Shown here: positions 1 to 6,603 of the stretch, piece after piece
Position numbering within the stretch: the first letter of the stretch is position 1
Layout of the letters: every line of letters begins with the position of its first letter
Made by a program: the position numbers and the translations under genes
Origin: Gottfriedia solisilvae
GTDB lineage: Bacteria > Bacillota > Bacilli > Bacillales > Bacillaceae_G
Direction of reading: 5' to 3'
NCBI RefSeq assembly: GCF_002128405.1
Contig: NZ_NETJ01000002.1
Span: 558,001 to 622,000, forward strand
Length of the DNA: 64,000 nucleotides
Notes under the pieces: model-generated
The model's input: only the letters and a program-made list of their open reading frames with translations
The model's database searches: none
Told to the model about the DNA's origin: nothing

Positions 1-297
1 AGTTGCACACTTGCTGCCTGGATGATTTGGAATAGCTTATCTATCACGAAAGCTTTTCATTTTGACTCTGCGCCTTTTATCTTGTTGAACTTATGTCTAT
101 CTTTTATTGCAGCTTTTCAAGCACCAGTTATTATGATGAGTCAAAATCGTCAAGCAGTACGAGATAAGCATGAATCTGTAATAGACTTTGCAATAAATTA
201 TAAAGCAGAGCAAGAGATTGATGACATGCAAAGTCGACTACACAATATTGAAAATCAATTAACAGAGATTAGAGAATTACTTAAGCAAAAAATTTAA
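1..297 (+). CDS. DUF1003 membrane protein, C-terminal part (cut by window edge)
   Basis: The reading frame is open from the first base, so this is the 3' end of a gene that begins outside the window. The visible part has a hydrophobic segment followed by the DUF1003 hallmark AFQAPVIMMSQNRQAVRDK, and ends in a charged coiled-coil-like helix (KAEQEIDDMQSRLHNIENQL). DUF1003 proteins are small inner-membrane proteins of unknown role. A strong terminator follows the stop codon. Confidence 0.8.
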   Translation, partial: SCTLAAWMIWNSLSITKAFHFDSAPFILLNLCLSFIAAFQAPVIMMSQNRQAVRDKHESVIDFAINYKAEQEIDDMQSRLHNIENQLTEIRELLKQKI

Positions 298-310
298 TGA
301 TACTGATATA

Positions 311-348
311 AAAGGATCTTCATTACAATTGAGAAGATCCTTTTTATT
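311..348 (+). terminator. Rho-independent terminator after the DUF1003 gene
   Basis: An 11-bp stem (AAAGGATCTTC paired with GAAGATCCTTT) with an 11-nt loop is followed by a T-rich run. Confidence 0.85.
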
Positions 349-437
349 TATCACCGTAAGAATAAATAAATATATGATTTCATTGCGTTTCTTCTTTTTG
401 TATTACTTCATTAATCAAGTTTTCCTACCATAAATGT

Positions 438-977
438 TTAAGTTTCTGGAATAATAGTAATGGCAATTGTTCGAACAGGGTCATCTATTTCTTTGTTCGT
501 GGCATTGTAGTATTTGGTCATTAATTCATTTAATTCGTTTTGAAACTGTAAAAAAAGTTCTTCATTAATCTTTAATTCGACTACAGAAAAAGTAGCACGA
601 TCCTCTTGGTGGTTTTGTTCCTCTAATTTTTTTAGATAGTTTTGGTATTGAGTCATGAGTAACAACTGATAAGAGGATATATAGTTTAATTTTTCCTCAA
701 TAGAAGCTTCTTTCCACTCATCTTCATCAAGTCTTGCTTCTTCTTCATTTAAAACGTAATATTTTTCGGAAACTGATTTGACCTTTTTTTCTTTAATTAC
801 CCGAATAATATTAGAATCCACCATAATTTGTATATGCCTATATAGAGTTGCTTGAGGTACATCTTTAATGATTTTAATCATCTCTAATGGTGTTAGACCA
901 TTCTCTTTATTTCTCATTAACGCTTGGCAGATTTTCATTCTTACCGGATGCATTATAATTTCGGTTTTATTACTCAT
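438..977 (-). CDS. Winged-helix (HTH) transcriptional regulator
   Basis: This 179-residue protein has an N-terminal winged-helix domain (HPVRMKICQALMRNKENGLT, then QATLYRHIQIMVDSNII as the recognition region) and a long helical C-terminus, like the ArsR-type (HTH_20) regulators found beside ABC transporters. AAGGTGAT stands 4 nt before the ATG. It is divergent from the yxlEFG-like operon, and the shared 120-bp gap carries two matching inverted repeats, so it probably controls that operon and itself. The effector is unknown. Confidence 0.75.
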   Translation of the reverse strand: MSNKTEIIMHPVRMKICQALMRNKENGLTPLEMIKIIKDVPQATLYRHIQIMVDSNIIRVIKEKKVKSVSEKYYVLNEEEARLDEDEWKEASIEEKLNYISSYQLLLMTQYQNYLKKLEEQNHQEDRATFSVVELKINEELFLQFQNELNELMTKYYNATNKEIDDPVRTIAITIIPET

Positions 978-1007
978 AGTATCACCTTATTCACTGATTA
1001 ACTTTAA

Positions 1008-1029
1008 TTCTCATTATAAAGAATGAGAA
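1008..1029. promoter_or_regulatory. Probable operator 1 of the divergent regulator
   Basis: A 22-bp inverted repeat with arms TTCTCATT and AATGAGAA separated by 6 nt. It closely matches a second site 50 bp downstream, at about 18 of 22 positions. Location and duplication suggest binding by the adjacent regulator; this is inference. Confidence 0.55.
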
Positions 1030-1057
1030 CAATAGTTGCAACATACCATCAATTATA

Positions 1058-1079
1058 TTATCATTATCAATAATGAGAA
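1058..1079. promoter_or_regulatory. Probable operator 2 of the divergent regulator
   Basis: A 22-bp site ending in the same AATGAGAA arm as operator 1, centre-to-centre distance 50 bp (about five helical turns). Its left half contains TTATCATTAT, so a Fur-box-like reading is an alternative, but the match to operator 1 favours the neighbouring regulator. Confidence 0.5.
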
Positions 1080-1109
1080 TGAAGTACTCAAATAGGGGGA
1101 ATGGTGAAA

Positions 1110-1349
1110 ATGAAGCTACACTATGGGTTTGATGATCTAAAAGATTTTAATTTTATGGCTTATTTACCAATTATATTGCCAGTTATTGTAGTATCGGGGG
1201 TATTAATTTTAATTGCATTAATTGATTTGTACCGACATAGAAAAATGAGAGAAAATGTGGTCTTATGGGCGATTATTATTTTATTTGCGAATACAATAGG
1301 ATCTATTCTGTACTTTGTATTGGGGAGAAAGGATAGTGAGAGATTGTGA
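1110..1349 (+). CDS. PLDc_N-domain membrane protein, YxlE-like
   Basis: A 79-residue protein with two transmembrane segments (YLPIILPVIVVSGVLILIAL and VVLWAIIILFANTIGSILYF) and the end motif LGRKDSERL typical of the phospholipase D-nuclease N-terminal (PLDc_N) family. B. subtilis YxlE belongs to this family and is encoded directly before the YxlF/YxlG transporter, the arrangement seen here. AGGGGGA (1094-1100) is correctly spaced for the ATG at 1110; an in-frame ATG at 1101 is too close. It overlaps the next gene by 4 bp (GTGA). Confidence 0.75.
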   Translation: MKLHYGFDDLKDFNFMAYLPIILPVIVVSGVLILIALIDLYRHRKMRENVVLWAIIILFANTIGSILYFVLGRKDSERL

Positions 1350-2245
1350 AATTGGAAATCAGAAATGTAACAAAAACATATAAAGAGAAAATTGCTGTCA
1401 ATAATTTCTCAATGGAACTACAATCGGGAGAATGTGTTGGATTAATCGGACCGAATGGAGCAGGGAAGTCCACAATAATTAAAGTGATTTCAGACATAAT
1501 CAATGCTAACTCAGGTGAAGTATTGTTGAACGGTAATAAAATATCGCAAATGAAAAGGGAAATAGGATACTTACCACAATACCCTAACTTTTTTAATTGG
1601 ATGACCGCGAAAGAAACCCTTGCTTTTATGGGGGAACTTTCTGGGATTCCAAAAGAAGAATTAGTAAAATCGATACCGGAAATTTTGATAAAGGTAGGAC
1701 TAAAAGGTGAAGAAAATTCAAAAGTTGGCACTTTTTCCGGTGGAATGAAACAACGACTTGGTATTGCTCAGGCACTACTTCATAAGCCTTCATTTATAGT
1801 CATGGATGAACCAGTATCTGCATTAGATCCAATCGGGCGAAGAGAAGTGTTAAACCTTATTGAAGAAATAAAAAAGGATACAACAATTTTATTATCGACT
1901 CATATATTGAGCGATGCAGAAGAATTATGTGAACGATTTGTAGTGATTAAGAATGGAACAAAAATAGAAGATACAACGATTACGGAACTATTAAATCGTA
2001 ATAGCGAAAATAAAATAAATGTGGAAATTACAGACAAGGATCAACCGTGGATTGAAGTTATAAAAAAATTACCTTATGTGCAGGAAGTAGAGGTCATTGG
2101 GTACAAAATCAAAATTAATGTTGATAACATCAAAAATAACAAAAATATGTTACTGAAAAATGCACTAGATCATGAAGTTGATATTGTTAAATTTGATATC
2201 AATAATGATACTTTAGAAGATATATTCTTAACTTTGGTGGTGTAG
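1346..2245 (+). CDS. ABC transporter ATP-binding protein, YxlF-like
   Basis: This 299-residue ATPase has Walker A GPNGAGKST (residues 35-43), the signature FSGGMKQRL (about 130-138), Walker B FIVMDEP (D154, E155) and the switch histidine in STHIL. It is a CcmA/drug-exporter-type subunit with a C-terminal extension. It starts with GTG overlapping the yxlE-like stop and is followed 2 bp later by the permease, so the three genes are one operon. In B. subtilis the equivalent genes belong to the sigY operon; the substrate is not evident. Confidence 0.85.
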   Translation: MKLEIRNVTKTYKEKIAVNNFSMELQSGECVGLIGPNGAGKSTIIKVISDIINANSGEVLLNGNKISQMKREIGYLPQYPNFFNWMTAKETLAFMGELSGIPKEELVKSIPEILIKVGLKGEENSKVGTFSGGMKQRLGIAQALLHKPSFIVMDEPVSALDPIGRREVLNLIEEIKKDTTILLSTHILSDAEELCERFVVIKNGTKIEDTTITELLNRNSENKINVEITDKDQPWIEVIKKLPYVQEVEVIGYKIKINVDNIKNNKNMLLKNALDHEVDIVKFDINNDTLEDIFLTLVV

Positions 2246-2247
2246 AA

Positions 2248-3036
2248 ATGAATAACTTTATTGTACTAACTAAAAAAGAATTTTCACAAATGATGCATGA
2301 TTATAAAGTTATTTGGTTGCCGATTATATTTATCATTCTAGGGTTAACTCAGCCGATAGTTACTTATTTTTTGCCATCAATTTTGGAATCATTAGGCGGT
2401 GCTCAGGGAATTACGATTGATCCAAGTATGACAAATCAAAAAGGTGGCGAAGTGCTAGCCAGTACGTTAGGTTCTCAATTTGATCAGCTTGGAATTATGA
2501 TTATAGCAATCTCAATGATGGGTATTATTCAATCAGATAAAGCGAATGGTATGTTAGCCTTTATTCTAACAAGGCCTGTTAATGTTGTTTCATATATCGG
2601 TGGGAAAATTGTATCTAATGGTTTGATAGTAGTTCTAAGTGTATCAATTGGATACATTGTTTCTTACTTATACGTAAATTACCTATTCACCGATATTCCA
2701 TTTTTACATATGATTACTGGTCTATTATTTTACTTAGCATGGGTTCTTTATATTGTTTCTTTTACAACAATGATTAGTACTATTTTTCGTAGCCAGGGTA
2801 TTATCGCATTAATTTCAATTGTTTACCTTTTAGTTTGTAGAATTATCGTCGGTTTGTGTCCAGCAATTGATTATGTAAATCCAGCTAGTATGAGTAAACA
2901 TGCAATGGAATCACTAATAACAGGGTCAGTTAATCCAAACGGAATAGTCAATATACTACTTACAATTATTTGTATTTTGATGACACTCTTGGTTACGTAT
3001 TATTGGATTGCTAATAAAAAATTTAATCATGAATAA
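2248..3036 (+). CDS. ABC-2 type permease, YxlG-like
   Basis: A 262-residue polytopic membrane protein with about six hydrophobic segments and the ABC-2 motif region GMLAFILTRPVNVVSYIGGK. It is the membrane partner of the preceding ATPase, with which it would form an exporter. It is the last gene of the operon and is followed by a terminator at 3082-3114. Confidence 0.8.
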   Translation: MNNFIVLTKKEFSQMMHDYKVIWLPIIFIILGLTQPIVTYFLPSILESLGGAQGITIDPSMTNQKGGEVLASTLGSQFDQLGIMIIAISMMGIIQSDKANGMLAFILTRPVNVVSYIGGKIVSNGLIVVLSVSIGYIVSYLYVNYLFTDIPFLHMITGLLFYLAWVLYIVSFTTMISTIFRSQGIIALISIVYLLVCRIIVGLCPAIDYVNPASMSKHAMESLITGSVNPNGIVNILLTIICILMTLLVTYYWIANKKFNHE

Positions 3037-3081
3037 GTCTTATATTATGAAATAGAAAACTATCTGTAATATGAACTAATA

Positions 3082-3115
3082 GGCATTGGATATAGAAGTT
3101 CCAATGTCTTTTTTA
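3082..3115 (+). terminator. Terminator of the ABC transporter operon
   Basis: GGCATTGGA pairs with TCCAATGTC (one G-U) across a 9-nt loop and is followed by six T. Confidence 0.85.
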
Positions 3116-3290
3116 ATCTGTTTAACAAAATATAGCTTATAAGATTAAGCAAATAGTATAAATGGTTTTTATGACCACGTTTATTAAGACATTTTCCACT
3201 CTATAAATATTTTCATAATTAAAAATTATAACGGATTTTTCTCCTATTGAAAGAGCTTATTTTTTAAAGGAAAAAATAAGACATTTTATT

Positions 3291-3314
3291 CAACTAACGA
3301 GAGTGTTAGTTGAA
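3291..3314 (+). repeat. Dispersed palindrome, copy 1 (left end of array)
   Basis: Arms CAACTAACG and TGTTAGTTGAA with an AGAG-type centre. No terminator hairpin or tail follows, so it may mark the border of the array. Confidence 0.8.
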
Positions 3315-3388
3315 ATACCTAATAGCAGGAAATATATTACATTTATAGAATAGAATGTTAATAATAATGAATGAACAGAGGTGACTTA

Positions 3389-3577
3389 ATGGGCGTTGGC
3401 ATTCAATTAACATTGTATTTAGTAATTTCAACGTTATTAAGTTTTTTATTTTTGAAGCTAGGAATTACGAGTAATATCTATTTAACATTTTTCATTATGA
3501 TAATCGCTACAATTTTTACAGTAAGATTATCAGAAAAAGTTTATAAAAATAAATTTATAAAGAAAACTGAAGTATAA
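3389..3577 (+). CDS. Small two-TM membrane protein
   Basis: A 62-residue protein that is nearly all membrane: two hydrophobic segments (LTLYLVISTLLSFLFLKLG and IYLTFFIMIIATIFTVRL) and a short basic tail. GAGGTG at 3378-3383 is well placed for the ATG at 3389; an in-frame ATG at 3371 lacks a site. It is the first cassette-like unit and its repeat begins 38 bp after the stop. No family recognised. Confidence 0.55.
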   Translation: MGVGIQLTLYLVISTLLSFLFLKLGITSNIYLTFFIMIIATIFTVRLSEKVYKNKFIKKTEV

Positions 3578-3611
3578 AGGATTTTGAATGGGTCCTATAT
3601 GCTTTTTTCTT

Positions 3612-3702
3612 ATTCAACTAAAGAGAGCGTTAGTTGAACAACATGATCGACGATTAGTCGGTCTTTTTTATTAAACAAACTGGCAGTTTAGTTGAACAAG
3701 GC
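3612..3702 (+). repeat. Dispersed element, copy 2 (complete: palindrome, terminator, tail)
   Basis: Palindrome at 3615-3638, terminator stem ATCGACGATTAGTCGGT with T-run, then the tail AAACTGGCAGTTTAGTTGAAC (3677-3697). One of the clearest full-length copies, useful as a reference. Confidence 0.85.
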
Positions 3703-3730
3703 TTTATTTTGTAAGATAGGAGGTTATCTT

Positions 3731-4402
3731 TTGAAAAAAGAGCAGATCGAAATGATTAATAATAAATTTCCCTTTTTCAGAGAAATACCAATACATGAAT
3801 GGAAAGATAGCAGCGGGTTTATAACGACTCTACCTGTTCGTCAAATGATTGAGGAAGGATATATTTTTAAACATGTTTCTTTTGTACTTAACGGGTGTAT
3901 TCGAGTTTATAAAATAAGTCCATCTGGAAAAGAGTTAACACTGTATCGATTAAGAAGTGGTGACACATGTGTTGTCATGTTAGCAAGCATTTTAGGTGAG
4001 ACAGGATATGAAGCTATCGCTGAAATAGAAAATGAAACCGAGCTATTTGTTCTACCTGCTCAATTATTTAGAGAATGGTCACATAGATATAGAGAAATCA
4101 ATACATATATTCATCGTTTATTTATAAAAAGAATAACAACAGTTGCGAATCTTATTGAGGATATAACGTTTAAGCCATTAAATTCAAGGTTGGCTGACTT
4201 GTTGCTCCAAAAATCAAATGGAACATCCGACAATCTTCTTTATATTACTCATCAATCTCTTTCCATAGACTTGGGTACTGCAAGAGAAGTAGTCAGTAGA
4301 ACATTAAAAGATTTTGAAAGAAATGGGTGGATAAAACAGGAACGTGGTAAAATTTTTATCAATCAAAAGGAAAAGTTACAAGAACTAGTTGAAGTAATGT
4401 GA
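3731..4402 (+). CDS. Crp/Fnr-family transcriptional regulator
   Basis: A 223-residue protein with an N-terminal cyclic-nucleotide-binding-type beta-barrel (GCIRVYKISPSGKELTLYRL) and a C-terminal HTH (LGTAREVVSRTLKDFERNGW). AGGAGG at 3719-3723 fixes the start at TTG 3731. The frame is open upstream to 3692, but that start lies inside the repeat tail. The next gene, a CMD/AhpD-like protein 88 bp downstream with no repeat between, probably shares its unit and may be a target. Ligand unknown. Confidence 0.85.
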   Translation: MKKEQIEMINNKFPFFREIPIHEWKDSSGFITTLPVRQMIEEGYIFKHVSFVLNGCIRVYKISPSGKELTLYRLRSGDTCVVMLASILGETGYEAIAEIENETELFVLPAQLFREWSHRYREINTYIHRLFIKRITTVANLIEDITFKPLNSRLADLLLQKSNGTSDNLLYITHQSLSIDLGTAREVVSRTLKDFERNGWIKQERGKIFINQKEKLQELVEVM

Positions 4403-4490
4403 TAAAGTCACTGAAATTATTCAATCAAAATCCTAGAATAAAAGATGTAAATCGTTTCATGCAAAAAATATTTTTCTAGGAGGAAATAAG

Positions 4491-4820
4491 ATGACTTATT
4501 ATAAGCCAGAAAATTTAAAGAAAATTCCACAGTTAGTAAAGAAAAGCCCTGAAGCTGCAAACGCCTATTTTCAATTTGAGAAGACGGTCTTTGAGAAAGA
4601 GACTATTCTTTTAAAAAAAACGAAAGAGTTAATTGCTATTGTAGTAGCTCATGTTACTGGTTGTCCGTATTGTATTGATGTACACATAAACAAATATAAA
4701 GCACTTGGAGGTACAATGGAGGAAGTTACTGAAGCTATTCTAGTAGCAGCATCTACTAGAGCAGGTGCAATTCTTGCCCATGGTGTTAACTCTTTGAACG
4801 CTTTCGAGGAAGGGGATTGA
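4491..4820 (+). CDS. Carboxymuconolactone decarboxylase (AhpD-like) protein
   Basis: This 109-residue all-helical protein carries the AhpD redox motif CPYC (residues 58-61) followed by H65, the arrangement used for peroxidase-type thiol chemistry in this family. AGGAGGAAATAAG precedes the ATG. It follows the Crp/Fnr regulator without a repeat between, so a small redox-response unit is plausible. Substrate unknown. Confidence 0.85.
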   Translation: MTYYKPENLKKIPQLVKKSPEAANAYFQFEKTVFEKETILLKKTKELIAIVVAHVTGCPYCIDVHINKYKALGGTMEEVTEAILVAASTRAGAILAHGVNSLNAFEEGD

Positions 4821-4897
4821 GTGAACAAGCATTAGCTTTTGCAAAGGAACAAGGACAAAGAGAAATCGTTGAGTTATTAGAAAAAAGGCTTATGTAA
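4817..4897 (+). CDS. Short ankyrin-like tail fragment (26 aa)
   Basis: A TTG codon overlapping the stop of the previous gene opens a 26-codon frame, LSEQALAFAKEQGQREIVEL and onwards, which looks like the last helix pair of an ankyrin repeat protein. Its stop TAA is the first triplet of the palindrome copy 3. Probably a remnant of a larger gene rather than a functional peptide. Confidence 0.3.
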   Translation: MSEQALAFAKEQGQREIVELLEKRLM

Positions 4898-4918
4898 CTA
4901 ACGAGAGTGTTAGTTGCA
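4895..4918 (+). repeat. Dispersed palindrome, copy 3
   Basis: TAACTAACG / TGTTAGTTGCA with AGAG centre, directly abutting the stop codon of the ankyrin-like fragment. No terminator or tail. Confidence 0.8.
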
Positions 4919-4977
4919 TAAGTGACCGTTCAAATTAAGTTAAAGAAAATAGATGAATAAGTGTGTCAAATTTAAAG

Positions 4978-5085
4978 GTGAATGCAATCGTAACAGAAGC
5001 CTATTTTGATGTTCCCCAATGGTTAAACGTATACGAAGACAAAAAATATATAACACTCTCAAAACTAACGAGAGCGTTAGTTTGA
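4978..5085 (+). CDS. Cassette remnant, 35-codon open frame
   Basis: GTG-initiated frame containing TEAYFDVPQWLNVYEDKKYI; the stop lies inside the palindrome of copy 4. A second start-like ATG in another frame (about 4954) suggests a decayed or frameshifted small gene. Not recognised. Confidence 0.2.
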   Translation: MNAIVTEAYFDVPQWLNVYEDKKYITLSKLTRALV

Positions 5086-5149
5086 AGATCATGAGTCATT
5101 AATGTGGCTCTTTTTTATTGTTGAAACTGGCAATTTAGTAGAACAAAAA
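5062..5149 (+). repeat. Dispersed element, copy 4 (complete)
   Basis: Palindrome AAACTAACG-AGAG-CGTTAGTTT, terminator ATGAGTCATTAATGTGGCTC with T-run, tail GAAACTGGCAATTTAGTAGAAC. Confidence 0.85.
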
Positions 5150-5197
5150 ACAAGGTAAATTAGTTGGATTATAGAAAGGTAACAAAGAGGTGGTTTA

Positions 5198-5538
5198 ATG
5201 AAAAACTTCTCTTTACTAAAACTAGGGAGTTAAACTTAATGAAGTTTCGGAGATTTTATTTACTGTAATTGCTTTGATATTGTTATTTACAGGAGATGGT
5301 TTTTATTATTCACATAAATCAGTGAATAATAAAAACCATCTCTGCAAAAGTAATAGATAAAATTCATTCAAAAGATAAATATATTGTTAAAATTGTTGAT
5401 GTTAATAACGTTTTAAAAAATACTATTAAAACCAATTTAAATAACTTTATTGATACGATCTTTTTATTAACTTTTGGCATTTTTGTTATTATTAATCAAA
5501 TATTATTACCAAAGAAAATGTCCAGAATGTTAAATTAG
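5198..5538 (+). pseudogene. Frameshifted two-TM membrane protein gene
   Basis: AGAGGTGGTTTA before the ATG starts MKNFSLLKLGS and stops. The neighbouring frames continue a plausible protein: a TM helix (EILFTVIALILLFTGDG), then an extracytoplasmic part (SAKVIDKIHSKDKYIVKIV) and a second TM helix (TIFLLTFGIFVIINQILL). At least two frameshifts break it. A 21-bp perfect inverted repeat (5293-5342) sits at the second break. Family unknown. Confidence 0.5.
5293..5342. repeat. Perfect 21-bp inverted repeat inside the broken gene
   Basis: Arms begin GAGATGGTTTTTATTATTCA and are perfectly complementary over 21 bp with an 8-nt loop. There is no T-run, so it is not a terminator. It coincides with the second frame break and may be the lesion itself, a templated inverted duplication. 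Confidence 0.75.
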
Positions 5539-5539
5539 A

Positions 5540-5650
5540 TTGTTTTATTTTATTCTAGGATGCTTCTTCATACTTTTGGGAATTGGACTATTATACATTA
5601 TCGTTACAGAAGGACAATCAATTATAAATGATGTTAGAAATGATAAATGA
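5540..5650 (+). CDS. Small hydrophobic peptide or remnant (36 aa)
   Basis: A TTG-started frame, LFYFILGCFFILLGIGLLYI then a charged tail, gives one TM helix. It starts 2 bp after the stop of the broken membrane gene, has no clear ribosome site, and may be a continuation of it or of another decayed gene. Confidence 0.25.
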   Translation: MFYFILGCFFILLGIGLLYIIVTEGQSIINDVRNDK

Positions 5651-5652
5651 TT

Positions 5653-5687
5653 CGATTTAAGAATAAGACTGTATCGAGCTACTAATA
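5653..5687 (+). repeat. Approximately 33-bp repeat shared with 36321-36354
   Basis: GATTTAAGAATAAG followed by TGTATCGAGCTACTAAT occurs here and at 36321, differing at two bases. Both copies lie between a gene end and the next gene inside the array. No structure recognised. Confidence 0.7.
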
Positions 5688-5702
5688 AAAGTATGTCTTA
5701 AT

Positions 5703-5746
5703 CAACTAAGGAGCGCGATAGTTAAGATTAAGTTCAGCAACTGGCT
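5703..5746 (+). repeat. Dispersed palindrome, copy 5 (degenerate)
   Basis: CAACTAAGGAGCGCGATAGTT keeps the arms with several mismatches, followed by a degenerate tail (CAGCAACTGGCTGAAT). Confidence 0.6.
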
Positions 5747-5768
5747 GAATCATATGTAGTATAAAAAC

Positions 5769-5816
5769 AGGATAGAAATTGCAGATGAAACATCTGCGTT
5801 TCTATCCTTCTTTTTT
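5769..5816 (+). terminator. Terminator hairpin of the GGATAGAAAT family
   Basis: GGATAGAAATTGCAGATG pairs with CATCTGCGTTTCTATCC and is followed by a T-run. Related hairpins stand at 13998-14047 and at the right end of the window. Confidence 0.85.
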
Positions 5817-5888
5817 TAGAAAATATAGCCATTTGAAAATTAATAAACTTTGAAGTTACAATAATTGATATAGGATGGGGGAATATAG

Positions 5889-6338
5889 ATGAAATGGTAT
5901 TTTCAAGCATTAAAAAATACATTTAATTTTAAAGGCAGAGCAAGACGAAAAGAATATTGGATGTTTAGGTTGGTGGATTTTCTATTCTTAATTTCGTTTT
6001 TCATAACAGGATTTTTGGTTGCAGGTGAAAAAATACCAGAGGTAGTTGGGGTAATTCCCAAAATTTATGACGTTTTGATATTTATTCCATATTTATCTGT
6101 GAGTGTTAGGAGACTTCATGATATCGGTAAAACTGGTTGGTGGGTTTTGATGTTAGTCCCAAGTAAATGTTCGTTATACATGGGAATAGATGTTAGTTCA
6201 AGAACTATGACCTTTGTAAGTATTACAATGCTTGTTACTTCGTTAATAGGTATCATTATTTTATTCATATTTGCATGTAAAGATAGTCAAAAAGGCGAGA
6301 ACAAGTACGGGTTTAACCCTATTGGAGAGTTACTCTAA
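5889..6338 (+). CDS. DUF805 membrane protein
   Basis: This 149-residue protein has the full DUF805 signature set: FNFKGRARRKEYWMF near the N-terminus, SVRRLHDIGKTGWW in the middle, and KDSQKGENKYGFNP at the C-terminus, with about four TM segments between. GGGGGA precedes the ATG. DUF805 proteins are small integral membrane proteins of unknown function. It is the only gene of its unit and the repeat starts 34 bp after its stop. Confidence 0.9.
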   Translation: MKWYFQALKNTFNFKGRARRKEYWMFRLVDFLFLISFFITGFLVAGEKIPEVVGVIPKIYDVLIFIPYLSVSVRRLHDIGKTGWWVLMLVPSKCSLYMGIDVSSRTMTFVSITMLVTSLIGIIILFIFACKDSQKGENKYGFNPIGELL

Positions 6339-6371
6339 AGCAAACATATAATAAAATAGTTATTTCCTATT

Positions 6372-6437
6372 CAACTAACGAGCGCGTTAGTTGAACAAGA
6401 AAAGGAGGATAATCATTAATCGATCATCCTCTTTTTC
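6372..6437 (+). repeat. Dispersed element, copy 6, with terminator
   Basis: Palindrome 6372-6395 (CAACTAACG-AG-CGCGTTAGTTGAA) followed by a terminator (GAGGAT / ATCCTC, 6405-6437) and T-run. Downstream to 6603 there is an AGGAGGGGG site and a short frame (SSVWGGIYEEYLIYYNEQGN) opened only by ATT, probably a gene remnant, and a hairpin GGAAACCC / GGGTTTCC at 6521-6545. Confidence 0.8.
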
Positions 6438-6603
6438 AAGTTAGGAGGGGGAATTTATTATTGTAGTATCATCGGTGTGGGGAGGAATTTATGAAGAATA
6501 CTTAATTTATTACAATGAACAAGGAAACCCTCAAATGGGGTTTCCTCTATTTTTATGTAGTAATCAGCATTAAAGTTTAAAATAGCCTATATGTTAAATA
6601 GAA

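Larger units (their letters stand above)
3037..3388. other. Intergenic stretch at the left border of the repeat block
   Basis: About 350 bp without a convincing gene. It holds the terminator of the ABC operon (3082-3114), a weak AT-rich hairpin (CTTATTTTTT / AAAAAATAAG, about 3256-3280) and the first copy of the dispersed palindrome (3291-3314). Confidence 0.6.

Noticed and set aside
1058-1079. Fur box
   Set aside because: TTATCATTAT resembles part of a Fur site, but the whole 22-bp site matches the neighbouring inverted repeat at 1008 better.
1303-1731. Minus-strand frame of 142 codons opposite the ABC ATPase
   Set aside because: Shadow of the conserved Walker A region; no ribosome site.
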